Assembly (NCBI GenBank): GCA_900617975.1
Contig: UZAE01014182.1
Coordinates: forward strand, 1-16,179
Direction: 5' to 3'
Source: Rodentolepis nana
Taxonomy: Eukaryota > Platyhelminthes > Cestoda > Cyclophyllidea > Hymenolepididae
DNA length: 16,179 nucleotides
The stretch's first letter is position 1. Each line of letters starts with the position of its first letter. The notes beneath the pieces were generated by a model. The model ran no database searches and was not told where the DNA came from. It saw only the letters and a program-made list of their open reading frames with translations. Both the position numbers and the translations under genes were made by a program. Positions 7,601 through 16,179 of this stretch are shown here, one piece after another.

Positions 7601-10600
7601 TTCGTCCACCGCATAACTTCGGGTGTGGATTAGTGACCAAAGCGAAGCATTCGATTTGACAGATACCATTTATTCATGGAAATCTTGTAGTTCTTCGTCT
7701 CTTTCAGCGCGAAGAAAAATTGGAAACATATGAAAAGTTGATTCACTAGAAATATTAAATCTTATTTTTTTTCAGAAACTAGTCACTTCTTCGCACCGCT
7801 TTAAAGCAACACCTTTACCACTTGTTTCACGCTTTGCTACATATTCTAACGCATCAATTGGCAAAAAGTCAGCTAACAGTAGCATAAATAGTGCAATTTG
7901 CTCAACCAATAAGAGTGCGGATGAAATGCAGAGGGGAGAAAAACACGCACTCTTGTAAACGGAGGAGGTCCACGAGACGAATTTTTCCAGGATTGAGAGC
8001 CCAATTTGAGCGCATTTCAGCATGTAATTCGGTAGTGCAGTGGCCATCCCCTTCGTCTCTCCCAGCGCCTGATTCGTTAGATATGCCACCTAAAGGGAAA
8101 TGTAGGTGAGAGGGTTCAATACCCTACAAATCGAATTAGGAAAAGGAAGCAGTAAAGCCAACCATAAGTATAGGCCTCTGAAGACCGAGTTCTCGTTGAG
8201 TCTGTTGGGGAACAATCATTGTCAATGCATCTTGGCCTAAAAGGTGAAATTAGAAGAATGCTTTTTAATCTCCCCTCCTCACCCCACCCCACCCCCAGCA
8301 ATCTCTCAAATTGTCTGACAATAAAGACCACTCTTACTGGACACGGCGCTAATGATGGGCTGCTGGAGTTGGATTTCCGCATTGGGGAGGTAGAGTTGCT
8401 CAATAAAGTTGGTTAGAAAGACTCGGAGTTGACACCGGACCTGAAGCCTAGACAAGAAGAAGAAAAAGAGGAAGCGGGGAGAGATTTGGAAGGTCGTGTT
8501 TAAAGGCAACTATTCTTGCTCGGACAACAGGGCAAACGGCGAATCATGCCAAAAAAAAGAAAAAACAAATTGGAGCACGCAAAAAGGCACAAAACAAGGA
8601 GAGAGAGAGCTCAAACAGTGAAGAAAACAACTTACTTATCGTGGTCCACATTGTAGTATTCAGCATTGACAGAAGCAAAGTCTAAACTGTTGTTATAAGG
8701 AGGTGGGGGAATAAGCGATAAAGGAGATATAGAGAGAGAGAAAGACAGGCCAAAAAAACATGCGAACACGACTGATTCACACGTTGTGACTAGACAGAGA
8801 GAGCTAGAAACTTACGCGGGCAATTCAAAGCTCTGTGGTTTGGTATCTCCACTAGAAAAGGAGCGAGGTTTTAAAGGTCTTATTCAGCAAAAAATTCAAA
8901 GATGAAGAGGGAGAAAGTCGAGACAGTCAATACAACTTACTTTTGAGGCAATATTTTAGGAGCTCCCATTGCCAAGAGAGCAATTCGAAGACCTTGGGTA
9001 ACTGAGGCAGAAGTAATGCTGCTTCGATTACCTTTACGAGCGGGAACCGGAGGTGGTTGACGTCGTCCACTGGCGGTAGTTGAACCCGCTTGAACGTCCG
9101 CTTCAGCAATCGTCAAATTGGATTCTCCATCGAGAACACGTTGCATAGCATTTTGGGCCGATACTGGCTGAAGTTCGATCAGTCTGGCAAAAGTGAGGAC
9201 TAGGGAGTAAATGACCTTGACATTGTCAGCGCAGGGACGGCAAACGGTTGGATAGGAGGCCGTTAGTTCCATCGACATTCCACCCCCACTGCTACCTCCG
9301 TCAGCTTCCATAGAATGTTCCGATGGCATGCCCTTACAATTAGAAAAGAAACTATAATTAGATAAAGATGGCAATTGGGATAAGAGCCTGCATCAGTTAA
9401 CTAAAAGATTCAAAGTCTAACGATATCCCTAACTTTCGGCGTTGAAAATTCACTTAGAAGAAAAAAGTGAAACAATAAGTTCGTGAACCTGGCCATATTT
9501 TAAACTTAAATAGTTGCGACATTATGAGACTGAACAAAACTTAAAACCACCGCAAGCCTTAGAAATAATCACATGAACTCACAAAAGGCATATTGATGCG
9601 ATTTTCCCGAAGATAGCTATTCAAGCTCAAACTATGAGCCGTCTTTGAGAAACTGAAAAACGGTTCCCCATTCCTGGCAAGCGTAGACTCTTCGCCACCT
9701 GTTGCACTGTTACTGCTGCTACCATTCGCTTCCGTATTGGAATCGCCAGTTACATTTGAGAGGAAGCTTGTGATCGCGCCACGCTTTTTCCCCATTAGAG
9801 CATTCAAGTCCAACTTGCTGGGATTGAAATTCGCCGCTGCTGCTGCCACGGACGAGGGAAACAAATCCTCCCCGTTCAGGCCCTTTTGACTTGAAAGGTG
9901 GGCGGAGAGAATGCTTTGCACCTCCATCTGAATATACCCCCAGATGTGTTCCTCGGAGAGGGCATCCAAAAACTGAAAGGTGACATTAGGGGTGCTCTCC
10001 CTGATTTTCTTAATGGTATTCAGTACTAGCATAAAAGCATTGAAGTGCATGCAGAATGCGGGAAAGAGTAGTTGCAGGAGTTCCACAAGACAAGTCGGAT
10101 CCGCTAAAGTCGATGCGGGTGAGGTTTCACCTTGAGCTGCTAATCTGTAATTAAAATAGGGCAGAGGATTGCACAACTCGCTTACATCATAAGAGGTAGA
10201 TATCTCGTATGAGAGTCTTACATTCGTTCTACCTCAGCAATGGCGGGCAGGGTGATCGAATTGTGCACTTCTGTGATCAATCCCCTTCCTGGGGAGTACA
10301 TCTCATTGACGTTTCGGGCAGATTTTGAGGTCCCGCCTAAACTGTTAGCCTCAACATTCTGTACCTTCATTCGCCAGGTGTAGAAAGCCTAGAGGGAAAC
10401 AATATGATTAACAAACTCGAAAAGAGTGATAGAGCTTCTGTGGGTTGTAAATCACTAGAGATGCACCAGCACGACGATGAATTATCATTATTCACCACCA
10501 GTAAAGTACGTTGAATGAGAAGGGCGCAAAAGAGGACACATTCATGATAGTGCATGTATTCTACACAGAAATTAACTCACCAAAAACGAATCTACATTCC

Positions 10601-12536
10601 CGCTCTGAGCATATTGTGCGTGCATGAATAAAAGAGAAAATAACATTGGGGCAGGGAAAAGATTAAGGAATTATGTTTCATGAGTTACCATGGCTAAAAA
10701 ATGCCAACTCGACACTTATACACATGCATTATGTTATTATCATTTCAAAAAATGTTATTTCACGTCGGCGAAATAACAATAACCTGGGATGATAGTACCT
10801 TGAGAACAAGCAACTGCCCTTCTTATTAGGGATGAATAGCGTCAACTAATAGACATCGTGAAAAACAGAACTGAGCTTTGTCTCAATATGCAAGGGCACA
10901 ATAACTGATCGATACAGAAGATCGCGCTCTTTTCACCCCTCCTCTCACACCCCCGACTCTCTCTGGAATTGAATTAGCAATAGTCAAAGTCATAAGAGAG
11001 CGTCAATTAGGCGTTGAACTAATGGTAGCTTAAAATTACAAAATGAGCATTCCTTAAAATTCATGGTAGGAGCAAAAAAGGCTCCTGAGGAAAATGGCCC
11101 TTTCCATTCTAATGATTGTGGAAAAAGTTACCAGTCAATGTTCAAAGATGCGTCCTTAGTACGAGTGAGGTGTTTTTTTAATAGTTTTTATTTACATATT
11201 TAAGTGCAATCGCTTTAGATTAAGCGAAAACAGAAAATGCAGAGATTAATGAGAGAGAAAAAATAAGCTTGGTTTAAAAAGGAAGCCTTAGGAAAGTAAC
11301 AAATTAATATGAAAATAAAAGTTTCTAATCCTACGGAGATACGGATTTGGATATAAGTAACGTACCTGGGAGAGTTTCTGAAGTCTGTGTAGACAATGAG
11401 TTAGAGCAACAATAGATTCTGCCCATTTTTTCTTATCAGTAATCATAAAATCACCACTCCGGTCGCCTCTACCGTGTGACCGACTACTTTTTGAATCTCT
11501 AGTAGTAGACCCACTTCCAGAACTCGTTTGTCGTTTAGCTAAGAGATTTGCGGCAAAGGCCTGTGGGTCCTTGAACAGGCTTGAATCAACCTCGGGAGCA
11601 TCAGAAGACAAAGAACGCCAATCTGAAAGTGGCAGATTACCGAAGACAGAATCATCATTGATTGAGGAATAACGTCGATTTGGAAGATAAAAATCCGAGA
11701 GTTGATCAGCTATATCAGGCGCAAAACTATTGACAGTACCGAACCTCCAATGTAAAAGATAACTTACCAGTTATGTTTTTCACTGATAATCAGAGCAATC
11801 GGTTGATTGAATACCAAATAGAAAAGGTTTGTCCTCATTTCATCAATCAGCAACTGCAACAAAATATGATAAAGTAAGAGAAGCAACCTTTTTCTTAGCT
11901 GCCAATTCAGATTTAACAACATCCAAGGCTGGCACATGATCAACTTCTTTGGTCATTATTTCAGTGATTTTGATTAGATATTCAGTTGCCTCCGGCCAAG
12001 CTTTAGCAGCGATAAGAGTTTTCAAAATTTCTGGGGCGGATTTGACTCGATCAAGAACTTCAATAAGCTCCATGGAGCGCCGCTGTTCAACTAATTCCAA
12101 CCAAAGACGGCGTAATTCATCGCGATTAAAACTGAGTAAGCTTTTGCACTGACCAATGTCTCGCTTCATTTTCTGGACAGCTTTCCTATTTTCTAAAAAT
12201 ATTGATCAAACAGGTGATATTCAATTTGTACTTTCAAGATTTTGGGAGACATCTCGGTACACATTCAGAATTTGTGTAACTTCGCTATATTTTTCTTTAA
12301 AAGATAATAATAAATTCACAATTCAAAGATACCATTTAAATAAACGTTAAGAACTTCCTCAGTTTCAGTATAATCACGTTCCAAAAGACGCCGTTTTCGT
12401 TCGCGCACTTCTTTGCTGCTACTACAAAAATAACTCAATTAAAATACGAACTTCTCGAGAAGTCCATGAATAAAGGACATCAAATAAGACGATTGTGTCT
12501 AAAAGAAAGCATATCATGCTCAAAACAAAATACCAT
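4696..12536 (-). CDS. EXOC4: Exocyst complex component Sec8 / EXOC4
   Basis: Exocyst subunit that tethers secretory vesicles to the plasma membrane. Exons (minus): 12534-12536 (ATG, tentative), 12452-12498, 12333-12421, 12232-12294, 11888-12192, 11768-11853, 11366-11726, 10581-10604, 10222-10388, 9583-10144, 8941-9332, 8816-8851, 8636-8686, 8338-8447, 8163-8236, 7819-8089, 7161-7242, 6689-7061, 5968-6123, 4918-5433, 4696-4848 (TGA 4696-4698). That is 3921 nt, about 1306 residues, against 974 in human. All junction phases agree. Diagnostic matches to human Sec8: FNRDELRRLWLE (N-terminal Sec8 domain), LSLNSYLREN, TVCRPCADNVKVIY, LRVFLTNFIEQLYL, ELGLQRPIL, AEWARDKDLSRFW, FIFDGLGDFIS, KMCRNIYKLQQTLALL and VIEQGVAFE near the C-terminus. 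The extra length sits in low-complexity insertions around residues 630-700, 790-845 and 920-1030. Least certain: the start, the 8163 donor (GTTGGC), exon 7819-8089 and its donor (7813 also fits). Identification as Sec8 is firm. Confidence 0.9.
5855..5876. repeat. (GA)n microsatellite
   Basis: There are eleven perfect GA repeats in the 534-nt Sec8 intron 5434-5967. Shorter GA runs occur at about 1956-1971, 7260-7275, 8600-8610 and 8729-8738. Read on the minus strand these are CT runs. Confidence 0.85.
6581..6637. repeat. Dispersed repeat, copy B
   Basis: This is the second copy of the element at 923-980, same orientation (gaagcctgaagtcaactaaa ... gcctgccatttgat). It lies inside the Sec8 intron 6124-6688, about 50 bases from the splice donor at 6688. 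A C-rich tract (6529-6545) precedes it, as in copy A. Confidence 0.7.
7517..7669 (-). other. Unassigned 50-codon ORF within a Sec8 intron
   Basis: The minus strand of the 576-nt intron 7243-7818 holds an ATG-to-TGA frame of 50 codons. It ends in an acidic-then-basic amphipathic stretch (DEGRELARENESTRRLDAR) and is clearly GC-richer (around 7540-7620) than the rest of the intron. Its candidate splice sites are not in phase with the neighbouring Sec8 exons, which end in phase 1. It was not recognised. It could be an alternative exon, a small nested gene, a mobile-element remnant or chance. Confidence 0.25.
10605..11365 (-). other. Longest Sec8 intron (761 nt)
   Basis: It runs from the GTACGT donor next to 11366 to the CTCAG acceptor next to 10604. 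It contains a perfect hairpin at 10754-10777 and A/T-rich low-complexity sequence near 11170-11280. No other exon, RNA gene or element was recognised in it. Confidence 0.7.
10754..10777. repeat. Perfect inverted repeat (8-bp stem, 8-nt loop)
   Basis: GTTATTTC and GAAATAAC flank the GC-rich loop acgtcggc within the longest Sec8 intron. The loop is unusual in an A/T-rich surrounding. No function is known. Confidence 0.6.
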
Positions 12537-14321
12537 GATTGTGAAAACGGTGCAGAAATTGAAGAGATGACTTTATTTGAAGGTTTCTAAAAGGCAACCA
12601 AATAAGATAATATGCATTAACACGTTGTTGCAAATATTTCGCAGCGAAGCAAATCATAAAATAAAGCTTTGATTAAAATATTTGTAAAATAAATATTTAA
12701 TATTTCAGGACAGGATATACGAACCAAGGGTGCGATACTAAAATCTATTTACCCCAAGGAAGCATATAGAACCACCAGCCGATTGATTTCCGAGGTTAAA
12801 CGCGCAATGTTGACTTCTGAATAGCGTAGTTTCTTATTCATGAATTTAAACAAATTTTTGGTGTTTCTTTTAGCTTATTTTAATTAAAACCTAATAAAAC
12901 TTTAAACAGATTAACAAGTTCTAAATGACTGAGTGCTCATTATCATTAAGACATATTAAACTGAATTTCATAAAATTTGAAGTTTTGTGTATCTATATGA
13001 TTTTGTAACAGAATTTATATTTAATTGACATTTCTTATTTATCCAAAGCTCATTCAGAAGAAGCGTGAATGATTTCCTCATAAGAAGAACCTGGTTTCTG
13101 CGTACGTACAGCATGTTGAAGTTGCCATTTATATTTTCATGTCCAAATATTTGAAATTCAATAAGATTAGTAAACACTGCTTTTAAATATAAAAGCCTTT
13201 TGTACTGATAGAAAATTAGTCACCGTCGGTCTATGAATATCACGTGTTAAATGATACCTGCCTACTTGTACAATTCATGAATGTTCTATTAATTTGGAAA
13301 TAGTTGAATATATTCAGGAGAATGCGATCATAAAACCAAATGCTAAACGTAATTTGCTTATCAAAATCATGAGTAGTAAATGTAAAATAACAATACTTAG
13401 GAACATATATTAATTCACCAGTGAAGTGTACTATTTTATTTAATTTCCCTTCGTCTAAGTGCCTTTCCTCTTATAGGAGTGAAAATAACAGAATGAAACT
13501 ACTTCATAGCCTTAGTTTTTAATAAAATAGCTGCATCTTTCCTTTGAAGAGTGGGTTAACTTAGGCTTATATATACAAATCTTCTCACACAAGATTACAT
13601 AGTCAGATGTAAGTCAGTTGACTCTAACTATAACTCCTTAGATTAACACCGTTGATTATGAGCTTGAAATTAAACTTAATTGAGAGATAAATATTATTTC
13701 CTGCCGTTTTATTTTGAGTTTCCAGTAGTTCAATATTTTCATAGATGTTAGATGGTAATAAAGTGTATATTTCAAATAGTACGAGTAAGTTCGAAAATTG
13801 ATATTTTTAACTACAACTAAGACGAATGATAAACTATTTATTGCTTGTTATGGCTGTTATCGTCATAATACATTTCAATTTGTATAGGAACGATCAATTT
13901 TTGAGAGATTACGAAATACGGATCAATTGTTCATAGTATAAGCACTTTTTATCCTGCTGTGAAACATTACGATTTCTTGGTTCTATGAACATTGAAATCG
14001 CATTAAAATTGACTTCATTTTCAGAAATTATGAGCCTTACAATTTTACTTCGTTCACAAACTTAACCACATTTCTTTATTGTACGAACCAATCGTAATTG
14101 CCGAGTTGAATCAGCCAATAAGCAGTCTGAACCAATAAGAGGAGCCAGCTTATTGATTACATCAAGGTAGCCGCGCAATTTGATCAAATCAACAGTTGTA
14201 TTTAAAATAGGTTTGCTCAATTTCCTTATGAAACATTTTATTCTTGTTTTATTTCATTTTAATTCTCTTATCGCTTTTGTTAAACCCGCAGATATTTTCT
14301 TTTTGCTCTTGAATAATAGGA
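12537..14321. promoter_or_regulatory. AT-rich intergenic region between divergent Sec8 and Wntless genes
   Basis: This 1.8-kb interval separates the two divergent start codons and should contain both promoters and 5' UTRs. It is strongly AT-rich with only short chance frames. A TATA-like stretch (cttatatatac) lies near 13567 in the plus orientation. On the minus strand a CCTTTTAG acceptor-like site ends at 12587, about 50 bases before the Sec8 ATG, allowing a 5' UTR exon or trans-splicing. No RNA gene or repeat array was recognised. Confidence 0.5.
14306..14319 (+). promoter_or_regulatory. Splice acceptor two bases before the Wntless ATG
   Basis: A pyrimidine-rich tract (ttttctttttgctctt) at about 14295-14310 is followed by gaataatag, with the AG at 14318-14319. 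Only GA separates it from the ATG at 14322. This implies a 5' UTR intron or a spliced-leader acceptor; the ATG-adjacent position is typical of short, processed 5' ends. Confidence 0.5.
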
Positions 14322-15595
14322 ATGGTTGGAGTTATTTTAGAAACTCTTAATGCCAAGAAGCTAATTGCTTTCGGAGTTTTTATACTGATTGCTCAAACAT
14401 CATTCTTCTTGATTGGTGGTCTTATATCCCCGGCTCCAAACACTCATGAGCAAATTCTTCTATCCAAATGCGTTGATCGTGAAAATCGTAAAGATAAGTG
14501 GTTTTTTCTCAGACCTCATTCGTCTAATCAGACTTGTCGTGAGATACTTGATGATGATCCACTTGAAGAAATTGGTGCATCAAAGAACATCACTGCGGAC
14601 AATATCGTATTTGTTGCCCAATTTCCTCATCCAAGATCTGGCTTCGATCTCAAAATGACACGATGGTTTCAACAAGTCATCGCAGTCCTAAACCTTGATA
14701 TTAAGCAGAAGTATAACATAGAGGTATGCATTCATATTAAACCAATATTTTTACCATTCTTTTGCTCGTGCTGATATTTTGTTTAAAAAACTACACACTT
14801 TTGAAAGCTGTAATTTTTGTGGATTAGTTCTAACCAAGAATTATCGTGATATTAATATATTTACTGGACATAGCATGAGCATATCGTTTACCGAAAACGA
14901 ATGTTTGACACGTGCTTATGGATAGACGAGGTATTCAAATCTTTAATTAAATCATTATTCACGACGTAAACACAGGACAAAAAATTTAGTATGTACCTCT
15001 AATACGTTACGATGCCGATTACCTCGAGATATATTTATACAATTTTGATTACTTAATGCGAAGCGAATTTGTTATGCAAAATTCTCTTCAATCCATTTAA
15101 TACTCAGCTAGTGTCTGTCATGATCTTCTTGTATGTCTGAACTTCTAGTATCTCAGTATCACTTTTACTGTAATCTTTGGCATTTAATGCGTTCACCCTT
15201 CTAAACAAGGATCTGGTAATTATACCAAATTGACTAATTTGTACCGATTTTTTTAGGTTAAGAAGGATGCCTGGCTAACATTTGACGTCAGATTGGGTTA
15301 TCGAAATGATGGAGATCCGCCAGGAGAATGGACGGAAATTGCTCATTCCACAGAAGTACGCCCTCTTTCCTGCACTCTTGACGAACAGTCCCATTCTAAA
15401 CTCGGCTCTGCCGATGAATTCAAATTCTACGACTGCGAAGTACTCCCCCTCTTCACACTTGGCAGTTGTCATCATGAAAATTACCTTGTCAATATACGCA
15501 TCCCAATGGATATAGATAACAAAGTCAATCACGAGATTGGTCTTCTTCAGGATGTGTGGATGGTGGAAATTCACCAAAATGGTGGTTTTACTATG
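14322..15595 (+). CDS. WLS: Wntless (Wnt ligand secretion mediator), first two coding exons
   Basis: Wntless is a multi-pass membrane protein that binds palmitoleoylated Wnts in the ER/Golgi and carries them to the plasma membrane. Exon 1 is 14322-14723 (134 codons, donor GTATGC); exon 2 is 15257-15595 (113 codons, acceptor TTTTTTAG, donor GTGAGT). Both junctions are phase 0. Residues 13-35 form the first membrane segment (LIAFGVFILIAQTSFFLIGG). The luminal domain follows, with Cys50 and Cys72 in the family's SKCVD...C spacing, N-glycosylation sequons at N69 and N89, and DNIVFVAQFPHP matching human NDIVFSVHIPLP. Exon 2 shows GYRNDG...GEWTEIAH, the YDCEVLPLFTLGS motif, NYLVNIRIP and VEIHQNGGFT, all close to human WLS just before its second membrane segment. 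Human WLS is about 540 residues, so a little under half is present; the rest lies beyond the right edge. Confidence 0.93.
14724..15256 (+). other. Wntless intron 1
   Basis: This 533-nt AT-rich GT-AG intron has no other recognisable feature. Confidence 0.8.
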
Positions 15596-15961
15596 GTGAG
15601 TTTTAATACAATAAAGCGTTAATTTAACTATCTACAAACTCTTCTAACTCGAACCCACATCGATAGCTATATTGCCATCATTGGGTCACAAGCTTTTTTC
15701 TCTGCCGGCTTGTTAGGAGCTACTGTGAAAGAGTGGGAAATTTTCTGGTGAACAAAAGAATTCCCACAGTCACATAGCGCGAGCATAAATGCGACATTTA
15801 ACTCGTAGTTTCCTTACCCACTGCCTTCTGTTCACGCTTGCTGATAGTTTACCTCAACTCCATTCCCTTTTTATGCTTTTATGCAGTTCCTCAACGAGAT
15901 GTCTCATTGTTGCTGCTGTGAAGTCTTCTAGTTATTTCCCTGGCGATTGGAGGGTTGGGGT

Positions 15962-15986
15962 GGGGNGGGGGGGGGGGGGGGGGGGG
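15962..15986. repeat. Poly-G homopolymer with undetermined base
   Basis: A run of about 25 G is interrupted only by the N at 15966 and set in a G-rich stretch continuing to about 16000. The true length is likely uncertain because of sequencing or assembly slippage. On the strand shown it could also form a G-quadruplex. Confidence 0.85.
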
Positions 15987-16055
15987 AGGGGTAGGGGGAG
16001 ATTAATTGCGATTGAACTTCTGGCCATGAAGGGCTTTCGGCTTTAGCACCAGCCC

Positions 16056-16072
16056 GTGCTCTTCGAGAGCAC
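16056..16072. repeat. Perfect hairpin (7-bp stem, TCG loop)
   Basis: GTGCTCT-TCG-AGAGCAC is a perfect GC-containing stem in otherwise AT-rich intron DNA. It is too short to assign and could be part of a mobile-element end. Confidence 0.55.
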
Positions 16073-16179
16073 TTCTTTGATTATGTGTCATCTGTGGTCT
16101 GAATATTTCGTCGATGTTTCTGTAATTGTCAATGTAACGTTTATTGAACTATTTATTTACTTATTTATTTCAAATGGCA

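Larger units (their letters stand above)
15596..16179 (+). other. Start of Wntless intron 2
   Basis: No continuation of Wntless (expected WFAMKTFL-like membrane segment) was found before the window ends. The region contains a poly-G tract with an N and a short perfect hairpin near 16056. Confidence 0.7.

Noticed and set aside
11745..11767. 23-nt intron option (acceptor at 11745-11746) in Sec8
   Set aside because: In phase, but 23 nt is shorter than any intron I would expect to be spliced; the acceptor at 11727-11728 gives a 41-nt intron, also in phase.
12968..13177. 69-codon minus-strand ORF in the Sec8-Wntless interval
   Set aside because: AT-rich, Asn/Leu/Lys composition typical of chance frames; no homology recognised and no clear splice context.

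Overview
The window is eukaryotic. Every recognisable gene is broken into exons by GT-AG introns, and the intergenic DNA is AT-rich. Gene order, very short introns (six consecutive ones of 30-41 nt at the 5' end of one gene, with longer ones mostly further downstream) and a tightly spaced co-oriented gene pair point to a parasitic flatworm, most likely a cestode. Species cannot be fixed from the sequence alone. All exon models were built by hand by joining splice-phase-compatible segments and comparing them with remembered vertebrate family members; no search was run.

Layout. Positions 1-900 hold three adjacent tandem-repeat blocks of 35, 26 and about 39 bp. They appear to lie in a long intron of a minus-strand 5-formyltetrahydrofolate cyclo-ligase gene (MTHFS-like). 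Its first exons lie at 1131-2135; its catalytic C-terminal exon(s) are not in the window. About 0.75 kb of non-coding DNA with CA repeats and poly(A) signals separates it from a 184-residue minus-strand zinc-ribbon protein (2888-4461) that resembles vertebrate C18orf21/RMP24, a small RNase MRP subunit. Only 234 bp further is the stop codon of the main gene, exocyst subunit Sec8/EXOC4 (4696-12536, minus, about 21 exons, about 1306 residues, apparently complete). After about 1.8 kb of AT-rich intergenic DNA, the first two coding exons of Wntless (WLS) run on the plus strand from 14322 and continue past the right edge.

Biology. Sec8 is part of the exocyst, which tethers post-Golgi vesicles to the plasma membrane. 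Wntless carries lipidated Wnt ligands from the ER/Golgi to the cell surface. The two are divergently transcribed secretory-pathway genes. The close Sec8 / RMP24-like pair, with a strong splice acceptor 10 nt before the downstream ATG, fits a flatworm polycistron resolved by spliced-leader trans-splicing, but this is inference. No wholly new system was recognised. The most notable items are the operon-like pair, the divergent RMP24-like protein, lineage-specific insertions in Sec8 (including an SH3-ligand-like motif), a Sec8 start codon apparently followed at once by an intron, and the 13-codon minisatellite.
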